DNA of 64,000 nucleotides from the NCBI GenBank assembly GCA_030429545.1, contig JAUIFF010000007.1:1-64000 (forward strand). Reading direction: 5' to 3'. The DNA is from Polyangia bacterium (GTDB lineage: Bacteria; Myxococcota_A; Polyangia; Nannocystales; Nannocystaceae). Below are positions 1-7,935 of the stretch, in pieces (position 1 is the first letter of the stretch; the number at the start of each line of letters is the position of its first letter). The translations under genes were made by a program, and so were the position numbers. The notes under the pieces were generated by a model. It saw only the letters and a program-made list of their open reading frames with translations, was not told where the DNA came from and searched no databases.

Positions 1-2084
1 TGTCTAAAGTTATTCAGCCCTGGTGAAATCCAGTTTTTCATCTCTGGACTGGGGATTGTTCCATCTTCTAGCACGTTGGTGACGTGGTAGGAGTGCTGAT
101 TCCAAATTCGTCGGGTGCGGACCCATTGTCCTTGACTGTCGCCAAAGATTCGGACGCCGGTTTGTTTGGTTCCTTCGCACGAAATCGATGAGTAGTCGTT
201 GGAAACTGCTACGATGTCGGCCTGTCCGTCATTATCGACATCTGCGACGAGTGGGTACTCTCGTAGCGTTCCTGTGGTGTTACAGGTTTGCCAGAGCACA
301 TCGCCGTTATTGCCGTCGTAAATCCGTAGGTAGTGTTCGTCGGAGTAGACGACCTCGGCACTGCCGTCGCCGTCGAAGTCAAACACGGAACTTCCGGTTT
401 GGGCTGACGAGCAATCCTTTGTTTGCTTGATCCACAACACGGTTTCGGGGCCCGGGACATTCGAGTCCATGAGCTTGGTCCCGTCGAAAACTGCGTAGCC
501 AATCCCACCTGCCACCGCGACGTCGGGGGTGCCATCGCCGTTGAAGTCAGCGATTGTCGGGGGTCCACCGCCTCGGGTATTGCCGGCAGAGCCGTTGGGA
601 CATAAACCTGGGCTCAATGGCCCGTTGATGTCGATTCCACTGCGGATAATCTCGACACCATTTTGTTGATTTTCATCGTAGCGCCAGACAACTAAGTGGT
701 GTGGCAATTGGTTGCCGGCGTTGGAAATCACGGCGACCTCAGGGTCTCCGTCAAGGTCTAGGTCGGCGACCGCGGCGTGGAGCCCCTCAAGGCCGGTCGA
801 TGCAATCTGTGTACCTTCGGCGTTGTAGGCGTAGCGGGAGCTTACCACCTCTAGATTGCCATCTCCGGTAATGTCGGCTGCGGTGACCGGACCGGCGTAG
901 TCCATGGTGAACTTTAGCTCTCCGGTCATGCCATCGAGCACACGTGTACTTACAAGAACTTCGGGGAAGCCATCGCCCTCAAGGTCGGCGATGGATGGTT
1001 GAATGCAGGTGCCGGTCGATGCACTGGTCCACAGGGCATTACCCTCGGCATCGAGGGCGCGGACCTTGGCGTTTTCGGTACAGGCGACAATCTCATTTCC
1101 GGGGTTGCCGTCGATGTTACCTGCGGCGATTTCTCGACCCGGGTGGAATCGGTCGCTCTGGAAGTTCTTGCTCCACTTTGTAACGAGCTGGCCGTCGACA
1201 ACCGAGATTGCGTGGAGGGTCCCGTTTTCGTTGTAGAGGTGGGCTTGGAATTCGTGAAAGAGAATCTCCGGAATGTCCTTCTCGTTGACCACGCCATCGC
1301 AGTTGTCATCGTCGAGCTGGACGACGATTGGTGCCATCATCACGTGGCCTGAGTTCCAGTGGTACTTGACCTCTGGGTTGAAGGAGCCGTCTGGCACAAA
1401 CTCACACTTGGCAATACAAGTAATGGGCTCTCCTTCCATCGGCTCCTCTCCGGGCGCACACTCGTCGGGCTGGGGGAGGCACTTGCCGGTGGCCGGTTCA
1501 AATCCGCCGGCGCACATGCCCATGCCTTCCATTTCTGGCTCTCCGAGGCTGTAGTCGCAATACTCGTCTTCTCCACACTCGTTTGAGTCGAGGCAAATTT
1601 GGCCCGGGGTGACACAAACTCCGAACGAGCAAACATCCCCCTCGCCGCAACAGACGTCGAGGCATACCTGTTCGGGGTCGCAACACTCGCTGCCCACACA
1701 TTGTCCGCCCATGTCCTCACAGTCAGCTGGACATGGCTCTCCCGTGGTCGGGTCGGTTGGGTCGGTCGGGTCGGTTGGGTCGGTTGGGTCAGTTGGGTCG
1801 GTCGGGTCGGTCGGGTCAGTTGGATCGGTCGGGTCCGTTGGGTCGGTCATGTTCATCGTCTCGCTACCCGATGAATCTGTTTCGCCCATCGTGCCCCCAG
1901 GCCCCGCACTGGTTTGGGTCGAGTCGTTCATCGTTTCCGAACCACTCCCGATCGTCGTATCGGTCCCGCTCCCAGCCTCACTCGCGGCGGTTGTCTCCTC
2001 ACCACCACCACAGGCGGCCAGAAGTAGCCCGGCACACAGACCGCGCATCGGCCCAAACACTCCAATTTGTTTACGTACAGACAT
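1..2084 (-). CDS. FG-GAP repeat lipoprotein, C-terminal part missing at window edge
   Basis: The reading frame stays open from an ATG at 2084 down to base 1, giving at least 694 codons, and the gene continues beyond the window. The N-terminus is a lipoprotein signal ending in the lipobox LLLAAC, followed by Gly/Ser/Thr-rich sequence and a tandem Asp-Pro-Thr stalk (bases about 1744-1850). A Cys-rich segment follows (many CxxxC-like spacings, EGF-like look, bases about 1380-1735). The rest is a chain of repeats with Asp-rich loops such as DFNGDGTPD, DFDGDGSAE and DVDNDGQAD. These are typical of FG-GAP/VCBS beta-propeller blades that bind calcium. The protein is probably anchored to the outer membrane with a surface propeller. 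Ligand unknown. The family call is confident and the function is not known. Confidence 0.85.
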   Translation of the reverse strand, partial: MSVRKQIGVFGPMRGLCAGLLLAACGGGEETTAASEAGSGTDTTIGSGSETMNDSTQTSAGPGGTMGETDSSGSETMNMTDPTDPTDPTDPTDPTDPTDPTDPTDPTDPTDPTTGEPCPADCEDMGGQCVGSECCDPEQVCLDVCCGEGDVCSFGVCVTPGQICLDSNECGEDEYCDYSLGEPEMEGMGMCAGGFEPATGKCLPQPDECAPGEEPMEGEPITCIAKCEFVPDGSFNPEVKYHWNSGHVMMAPIVVQLDDDNCDGVVNEKDIPEILFHEFQAHLYNENGTLHAISVVDGQLVTKWSKNFQSDRFHPGREIAAGNIDGNPGNEIVACTENAKVRALDAEGNALWTSASTGTCIQPSIADLEGDGFPEVLVSTRVLDGMTGELKFTMDYAGPVTAADITGDGNLEVVSSRYAYNAEGTQIASTGLEGLHAAVADLDLDGDPEVAVISNAGNQLPHHLVVWRYDENQQNGVEIIRSGIDINGPLSPGLCPNGSAGNTRGGGPPTIADFNGDGTPDVAVAGGIGYAVFDGTKLMDSNVPGPETVLWIKQTKDCSSAQTGSSVFDFDGDGSAEVVYSDEHYLRIYDGNNGDVLWQTCNTTGTLREYPLVADVDNDGQADIVAVSNDYSSISCEGTKQTGVRIFGDSQGQWVRTRRIWNQHSYHVTNVLEDGTIPSPEMKNWISPGLNNFR
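1744..1850 (-). repeat. Tandem 9-bp repeat encoding Asp-Pro-Thr stalk
   Basis: About ten copies of a 9-base unit (plus strand GGTCGGTCG/GGTCGGTTG-like) run in frame through the FG-GAP lipoprotein gene and encode (Asp-Pro-Thr)n. Synonymous third-base differences between copies suggest the array is not newly expanded. Such arrays usually serve as a flexible stalk between a lipid anchor and a folded domain, and can change length by slippage in multiples of three codons. Confidence 0.8.
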
Positions 2085-2232
2085 GTCAATCTCCGGCGTC
2101 ACAGCACGGCCGGACGCGTTGTGGCCACCGTAACCCATGGGGTTTCCTTGCTCAACACAAACCTGTCCATAGGGACATGACAACATCAGACCAACATGAC
2201 TAAACAGACATACCCTAGCGTGGGTGTCTGCC

Positions 2233-3447
2233 CTACGCCTCGATTGGTATGCGAATGCGTACTGTGCATCCACAAGCCGGCTCGGACTCGACCTGAACTT
2301 CGCCGGCTAGAAGGTCGGTCACGATGTTGTGGACGATATGAAGCCCGAGGCCGCTGCCGCCGCTGCCGCGACGCGTGGTAAAAAACGGCTCAAAAATCTT
2401 GTCGCGGGCTTCCGGAGCAATTCCGCGACCGTTATCTCGGCAGGTGAGCGTCGCGAATTCACCTGACTCTTTAGACACCTGGACGACAATCTCGCCCTCT
2501 TGCCCCGATTCGAAACCATGTGTGATCGCGTTGCTCACGAGGTTTGTGACCACCTGCGAAACAGCCCCAGGCATCACCGAGACCATGATCTTGGCCGTAC
2601 TTTCCAGCCGCACGGTCAGCGCTGTTCGGCGATAAAGCGGCTGTAACGACGCGAGCACCTCGCCGACGTACTTGCCGAGGTCAACACTCCGACGTTGCTC
2701 GCTGGACTGGTCGACTGCAACCTGCTTGAAACTTCGCACCAGCCCGGCGGCACGGTCGAGGTTTGTCAACGACAGGTTTGCAGCCTCGCGCACATCACCA
2801 AAAAACTTCTGGATTGTCGACTTGCGTAGCCCCCCCTGGCGAAAACTCTGCTCGACTTCGGCAACCCGGTCGCGGACAAACGAGGCCCCCGTGACAGCGA
2901 CGCCTATGGGTGTGTTGATCTCGTGGGCCACCCCTGCCACCAACCGTCCGAGAGCAGCCTGTTTTTCCCGGCGCATGAGCTCGGCCTCGGTCTGGTGCAG
3001 GCGTGCCTTAAGCTTACTTGCATAGACATCTGAAACCAGAAAGCATGAGTCGAAGTAGGCCTCGTCGACCATGTCCCGCAACTCTCTCGCGGCGACCGGG
3101 TCGTCGACCTCCTCGGGCAAGACCGCCTCAAACCCAACTTTGAAGGTCATAAAACCGCGTAGCAGGGTCGAGATCTTAAATTCCATGGACGAGCGATAGG
3201 CCGTCACAAACTCGATAAAGTCGTCCCGTGTTTGTGTATCCGCATCTACAATCATGGCATAGAAGCCTTCGTAGTTGCGGGCGACCAGTTCTCGGGTCTC
3301 GGCACGCGGGCGTTTGCCCTGGAGGTCGGTGGAAAGCCTGCGAATCCAATCTGTCCCGCGGTCGATGATGTCGGCTCGCCGGCGGATAACGATTTCGGCG
3401 AGCTGGGGAATCCGCTCAACGAAAACGGTGGGGCGCCAGGTTGGCAT
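2233..3447 (-). CDS. Soluble sensor histidine kinase
   Basis: A 404-residue cytoplasmic histidine kinase with no membrane segment. Residues 1-150 are helical and resemble the RsbR-type N-terminal sensor fold, although that match is tentative. The phospho-acceptor box GVAHEINTPIG has the histidine at residue 175. The ATP-binding domain carries an N box (NLVSNAITHGF, about 302-312), a G1 box (DNGRGIAP, 338-345), an F box (FEPFFTT) and a G2 box (GGSGLGLHI, about 363-371), so it should be active. Its start lies 2 bases after the stop of the upstream response-regulator/cyclase gene, so the two are almost certainly co-transcribed. The cyclase protein is the likely phosphorylation partner. Confidence 0.93.
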   Translation of the reverse strand: MPTWRPTVFVERIPQLAEIVIRRRADIIDRGTDWIRRLSTDLQGKRPRAETRELVARNYEGFYAMIVDADTQTRDDFIEFVTAYRSSMEFKISTLLRGFMTFKVGFEAVLPEEVDDPVAARELRDMVDEAYFDSCFLVSDVYASKLKARLHQTEAELMRREKQAALGRLVAGVAHEINTPIGVAVTGASFVRDRVAEVEQSFRQGGLRKSTIQKFFGDVREAANLSLTNLDRAAGLVRSFKQVAVDQSSEQRRSVDLGKYVGEVLASLQPLYRRTALTVRLESTAKIMVSVMPGAVSQVVTNLVSNAITHGFESGQEGEIVVQVSKESGEFATLTCRDNGRGIAPEARDKIFEPFFTTRRGSGGSGLGLHIVHNIVTDLLAGEVQVESEPACGCTVRIRIPIEA

Positions 3448-3449
3448 GG

Positions 3450-5351
3450 CTAGCGGCTACCCTGCTCGGCGCGCCACAGTTGACGTGTACATTCATCTAA
3501 AAGTCCCTGGATCACGACATCATCCTTGGCCCGATCACACAGGCGGTAAAGCTGGTCGCGGGCCGACCACCAACGCTGATCGGCAATCATTGCCCCGACC
3601 TCGATAAGTTCGTCGGCGATCGCCATCTTGGCGTCGCGAATATGGGGCGGATCGGCAGCCACCACCTCGTACACCCCGACAGGCTGTTGTTTGCCGCGGA
3701 CTTGTAGTTTGCCCAAAAACCGCGACTGGGCCTGGAGCTCGGGGCTCAGGTCCTCGTAGACCTGCTCGGTAATCAGCAAGTCTGCGGCAATCTTGCGAGT
3801 GAGGCGTTCGATCCGAGCTGCAAGGTTGACACTGTCGCTCATCACGGTGGTATCGAGACGCGAGGCCGAGCCGACCATGCCCAAGATGACATCACCTGTG
3901 TGAATACCGAGCGAGAGCTGAACCGGTGCGGGCAACCGCCCTCCCTGTTTGAGGTTGAAGGTTCGCACAGCATCGAGCATGGCCACAGCAGCCCGTACCG
4001 CATCGGAGCTGTGCCGGGGAAACAACGCCATTAAACCGTCACCGAGGTACTTGTCGACAACCCCGTGATGCTCGTAAATCCACGGCACGAGCTCACCAAA
4101 GAGATCGTTGATCATGCAAAAGCTTTGCCGGGAACTCATGCGCTCAGCCAGCGCAGTAAACCCGCGGAGGTCAGCGAACAGGGTTGTCATTGGCCGCTGA
4201 ATGTGGTCGCCAACATCCACCTGGGTGACGTCATTTTGGCCCACAAGGTTGAGCAGCGTGGTCGGGACAAACCGCGAAACGGCACCGAGCAACCGGACCT
4301 GCTCGGTATGCAAACGCTGGTTGTCGAGGGCAATCGCCGCGTTTTGGCAAAACATCTCGACCAACCGCTCATCCCAGGCACTCATCCCGTCGTGCCCGTC
4401 GATGCACACGGCTGACGCGGTCGCGTCGCTCGATGCGAATGCATATACAAAGTAATCATCGCGGACCATCGGACGCCGCTCGCGAATCGCCCGACAAATG
4501 TCCTCGCAGATTTCTCGGCTTACGACCTCCTCGACCGGTTTGCCGACACTACCCTCGTAACACCCGGTGCCAGCCTGAATCTCTACCGGGGTGCCGGGCT
4601 TACCTCCCAGTACGAACACAGAGCCCTTTCGGCTATCGAGTAACGAAGATAGTTGTATCAACAATCCGCTGATGAGGTCGGCCATCGAACGACGTTCAAA
4701 CAGCGAGCCAGTCGCTGCGATCACTTTCTCGAGCCCGCGCTTTTGTTGCTGTACGGTCATCAGGTCGCTAAACGCCCGCAACCCGCCGACCACTGTCGTT
4801 ACCAGGCGGGCAGCGGTGAGCTCGGTCTTGGCTCGGTAGTCGTGGATGTCGTAGTCCAACATCACCCGACGCTCGGGGGCTCGCCCCGGCTGGCCAGTTC
4901 GCAACACCACCCGCACCATCGGATCGTGTTGGGTGCGGATCCACTGGATCATCTGCAAGCCGGCGTCTTCCGACTCCATCACCACATCAAGCAGCACCAG
5001 GGCAATATCGTTGTGGGTCGCAAACTGCTGTCGAGCTTCGGCCGCGCTAAAGGCCGAAATCAGTTCGACACCGCGTCCACGAACTTCGAGCCCCGTGAGG
5101 GCAAGCCGCGAGATCGCGTGAACCTCCGGCTCATCATCGACAACCAGAATCTTCCACGGCGGCGGTTGTTTGGCTCCGAGCTGCTGTGGCTCGTGTTCCT
5201 CGTCGGCGAATAACAACTCGTCATCGGTTTCTTCCACGGTTAAGGCTCGACTTTCTAACGCGATAAAACCCCAGGCAGCTGGCATTTCGATAGTGTGCCC
5301 GGGCACCCACAGTATACATTCGCGGGTGATAACCCAATGACAGGATGACAA
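3450..5351 (-). CDS. Response regulator with class III nucleotide cyclase domain
   Basis: A 633-residue protein. A receiver domain lies at about 66-190 (acidic pair in VVDDEP, phospho-Asp 122 in LLDVVME). It is followed by a DUF3369/GAF-like segment (about 195-350), then a class III adenylate/guanylate cyclase domain (about 385-580). The metal-binding aspartates are D394 (LFADLRGF) and D438 (KYLGDG). The Asp in VMSDSVNLAAR suggests ATP as substrate, and the transition-state residues N509 and R513 are present. It should therefore make cAMP under control of phosphorylation. The start is uncertain: ATG 5351 is only 13 bases from the divergent gene, and ATG 5285 (MPAAWGF) would leave room for a promoter. 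It forms an operon with the histidine kinase just downstream. Confidence 0.9.
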   Translation of the reverse strand: MSSCHWVITRECILWVPGHTIEMPAAWGFIALESRALTVEETDDELLFADEEHEPQQLGAKQPPPWKILVVDDEPEVHAISRLALTGLEVRGRGVELISAFSAAEARQQFATHNDIALVLLDVVMESEDAGLQMIQWIRTQHDPMVRVVLRTGQPGRAPERRVMLDYDIHDYRAKTELTAARLVTTVVGGLRAFSDLMTVQQQKRGLEKVIAATGSLFERRSMADLISGLLIQLSSLLDSRKGSVFVLGGKPGTPVEIQAGTGCYEGSVGKPVEEVVSREICEDICRAIRERRPMVRDDYFVYAFASSDATASAVCIDGHDGMSAWDERLVEMFCQNAAIALDNQRLHTEQVRLLGAVSRFVPTTLLNLVGQNDVTQVDVGDHIQRPMTTLFADLRGFTALAERMSSRQSFCMINDLFGELVPWIYEHHGVVDKYLGDGLMALFPRHSSDAVRAAVAMLDAVRTFNLKQGGRLPAPVQLSLGIHTGDVILGMVGSASRLDTTVMSDSVNLAARIERLTRKIAADLLITEQVYEDLSPELQAQSRFLGKLQVRGKQQPVGVYEVVAADPPHIRDAKMAIADELIEVGAMIADQRWWSARDQLYRLCDRAKDDVVIQGLLDECTRQLWRAEQGSR

Positions 5352-5363
5352 CAGACCTGGTCC

Positions 5364-6212
5364 ATGACACAGTCGCGCACAGCCATGGCAACTTCGCTCT
5401 GTGACGACGACCTCCGCCTTCTAACTACGTTTGTACATGGGCTGACGGATGCTTCCGGCGCTGTGATTCGTCCTCACTTTCGCGCACCACTTGCAGTCGA
5501 AAACAAGGCGGGCCAGCAGGCTTTCGATCCGGTGACGATCGCCGATCGTGAGGCCGAGCAGGTGATTCGCCAACGGATCCGCGCGAGCTATCCCGACGAC
5601 GGCATCTTTGGTGAGGAGCACGGGCGCGAGTACGGCACGTCGTCGCGCTACTGGGTGATCGATCCGATTGATGGCACCCGTTCGTTTGTTGCTGGGCTGC
5701 CCACCTGGGGTACGCTGATCGCCCTCAACGACGGTCAACGCCCGGTTCTCGGTGTGATGGACCAGCCGTTTACTGGCGAGCGGTTTACCGGCTCGCGGCT
5801 TGGCGCCGTTTTTCATCACCGCGGCGAGACGCGGCCGCTCAAAACACGTGCATGTGCAAGTATTTCTGAGGCAGTCCTATGCGCGACCACAGAAGAGATG
5901 TTTGTCGACCCACGGGCGCTCGCGGCTTTTCGCTACATCGCCTCGCGCGTCCGCCTGCAACGGTTTGGAGGCGATTGTTATGCCTACTGCCTGCTCGCGC
6001 TTGGGTTTGTCGACCTCGTGGTCGAGGCCTCGCTCAAGCCCTACGACATTCAGGCCCTGGTCCCCATCATTGCAGCCGCGGGTGGCGTGGTCACGAGTTG
6101 GTCGGGCGATTTGCCGGACAACGGCGGCCGGGTAGTGGCCGCCGGCGATCCGCGGGTACATGCCCAGGTTCTTCGCCTGCTCGAACACGTCGGTGATGTC
6201 GACCCGGATTAG
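5364..6212 (+). CDS. hisN: Inositol-monophosphatase family phosphatase, HisN type
   Basis: A 282-residue Mg-dependent phosphatase. The first metal site is GEEHG, the second is WVIDPIDGTRSF (the D-P-I-D-G-T signature), and the third is the C-terminal KPYDIQALVPIIAAAGG. The spacing and the sequence PTWGTLIAL after the signature resemble bacterial histidinol-phosphatases of the HisN type, which dephosphorylate L-histidinol phosphate in histidine synthesis. SuhB- or CysQ-like substrates cannot be excluded, since no histidine genes lie nearby. ATG 5385 (MATSLC) is an alternative start. The gene is divergent from the cyclase gene. Confidence 0.82.
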   Translation: MTQSRTAMATSLCDDDLRLLTTFVHGLTDASGAVIRPHFRAPLAVENKAGQQAFDPVTIADREAEQVIRQRIRASYPDDGIFGEEHGREYGTSSRYWVIDPIDGTRSFVAGLPTWGTLIALNDGQRPVLGVMDQPFTGERFTGSRLGAVFHHRGETRPLKTRACASISEAVLCATTEEMFVDPRALAAFRYIASRVRLQRFGGDCYAYCLLALGFVDLVVEASLKPYDIQALVPIIAAAGGVVTSWSGDLPDNGGRVVAAGDPRVHAQVLRLLEHVGDVDPD

Positions 6213-6351
6213 CATGTATCTACACTAGGTCCCTTTTCGCGCAAGTGTTTCGCTCGCAGCTTCGCGCCTGGTTGCGGTAGTGCGAAAAACATGAACGTTC
6301 GCGCGGCTACAGACTCGTCGGCTGGACCAAACTCCGGCACCATCATGCCCA

Positions 6352-7935
6352 GTGTCCACGGCCACTTCTTCGGCGTTCGGCAACTCGCCCGATGATGTCT
6401 TGCAAACCCTGGCGACGCAGTTTCGCCAGCGCAGTGCGTTTGCCCGCGAGCTCGTCCAAAATGCACTTGACGCGGGTGCGACCAACATCGCGATCGCCCT
6501 CAATCGTGGCCCAAAATACTTGCATATACTGATTTGTGACGATGGCCACGGGATGGACCGCAGTGTCATTGAGGACCACTTGCTCGTATTGTTTCGCTCG
6601 ACCAAGGATGGTGACAACACACAAATCGGCGGTTTTGGTGTCGGCTTTGTCTCGTTGTTTGCCCTCGAACCGGCGGCCGTTGTTGTCGATACCGCCCGCT
6701 ACGGAACCCACTACCGGGTGGTGTTTGACCATGAACGGCACTACACCCTCGTTGAGGTTGACGAACCATTTGAGGGTACAAGCATCGAACTATTGCTCGA
6801 ACTCACCGACGACGATGCGGCTGAGCTCGCGCTCGAGGTACGCAACGCCGTCCATCACTGGTGCCGCTACGCCCCCGCGGATATCACCATTGACGGTGAA
6901 GGACCTGGGTTTTCGTTTGCCGACGAAAAAGTCGACCACGAATTTTCGGTTGAGGCCGCGGTCACGGTCGAGGACATTGGCCCGGGGTTTCGCGCTGTTT
7001 TAGGCCTCACCGATGAACCCAAGCCACTCACGGCCTACTACAACGGCGGCCTAACCTTGGTTCAAACCACAGAGCCAACCATTCCTGGGGTCACGTTTCG
7101 CGTGGAGTCGGGCACGCTCGGGCATACGCTGACCCGCGACAATGTTCGCCGCGATGAAAACTTTGAGCGGGTAATTGACCGCCTGCAAAATCTCGCCCGT
7201 GGTCGCCTCGTCCAGCAATATGTATCTGCACTTAAAAAAGCTGCGGTGGCGCTCGACCACCAAGCCCTTGACCAGCTGCTTGCGCATACCACCCACCCTC
7301 TCGTTTCACTCCCGCGTGAGCTCGCATGCTTTCGTACCTCCGCAGGATCACTTGTGAGCCTCGCAACCGCAGTCCCACGCTCGCGGTTTCAACTTCGTAG
7401 GCCCAGGCCCGTGGTGTTGCAGGCTCCACTTGGCGACCCGTTGGGGACCCGGCTGACACGGGCAGGTATACCGGTATTGGCTGCGAATCCGCATGTCGAT
7501 GCTCACCAAGTTTCGGTGTTGTTGGGGGCCGACCTCGTCGATGCTCACAGTCGCTACATCGCTCCTCTGGTGGTCGAACACCCTGTTGTACAGGCAATTA
7601 TCTCGGCGCAAAAACTCTGTGGCCTTGCCCAGCCCGGCTGTGCTGTCGCACATTTTGGCGGCTACGGACAGGCGATCGCCGACAAACTGGCTATTTGTCA
7701 ACACGAGCCCGGCGCCATTGAACTGGTGGCCCAAACCGACTTTCTCCGTGGAACCCCGGTTGTCAACCTCGACCATCCCACGGTCCAAGAACTTGTATCA
7801 TCACCGATGTGGGTCGCGGGGCCGATGCTCCTCGCCCTCATTCAGCGCGAGCTCGGTGAGGCGTTTGCGCCCTCGCCACGCCTGCTCGGGGTTATGGCTG
7901 GCCACGCCTGTGCGGCCGAGGAGTCGCGTGACTGA
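6352..7935 (+). CDS. Hsp90-like (GHKL) ATPase
   Basis: A 527-residue protein starting at GTG 6352. Residues about 15-190 form a complete Hsp90/sacsin-type GHKL ATP-binding domain. It has the N box RELVQNALDAG (catalytic E33, Mg-binding N37), the G1 box CDDGHGM (62-68), and the glycine loop IGGFGVGFVS (92-101), which resembles the HtpG ATP lid. A beta-rich middle region with Hsp90-like spacing follows (LTRDNVRRDENF at about 261-272 recalls the catalytic-loop arginine region), then a C-terminal region I do not recognise. It is shorter than HtpG (about 620 residues) and has no obvious Hsp90 dimerisation domain. It overlaps the next gene by 8 bases, so translation is likely coupled. A paralogue is at 27246-28985. 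Confidence 0.85.
   Translation: MSTATSSAFGNSPDDVLQTLATQFRQRSAFARELVQNALDAGATNIAIALNRGPKYLHILICDDGHGMDRSVIEDHLLVLFRSTKDGDNTQIGGFGVGFVSLFALEPAAVVVDTARYGTHYRVVFDHERHYTLVEVDEPFEGTSIELLLELTDDDAAELALEVRNAVHHWCRYAPADITIDGEGPGFSFADEKVDHEFSVEAAVTVEDIGPGFRAVLGLTDEPKPLTAYYNGGLTLVQTTEPTIPGVTFRVESGTLGHTLTRDNVRRDENFERVIDRLQNLARGRLVQQYVSALKKAAVALDHQALDQLLAHTTHPLVSLPRELACFRTSAGSLVSLATAVPRSRFQLRRPRPVVLQAPLGDPLGTRLTRAGIPVLAANPHVDAHQVSVLLGADLVDAHSRYIAPLVVEHPVVQAIISAQKLCGLAQPGCAVAHFGGYGQAIADKLAICQHEPGAIELVAQTDFLRGTPVVNLDHPTVQELVSSPMWVAGPMLLALIQRELGEAFAPSPRLLGVMAGHACAAEESRD

Noticed and set aside
7493..7927. An N-terminal extension of the giant protein by 145 codons
   Set aside because: This part overlaps the coding end of the upstream Hsp90-like ATPase in another frame and has no similarity to that protein's domain. 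The GTG at 7928 gives the standard overlap start.
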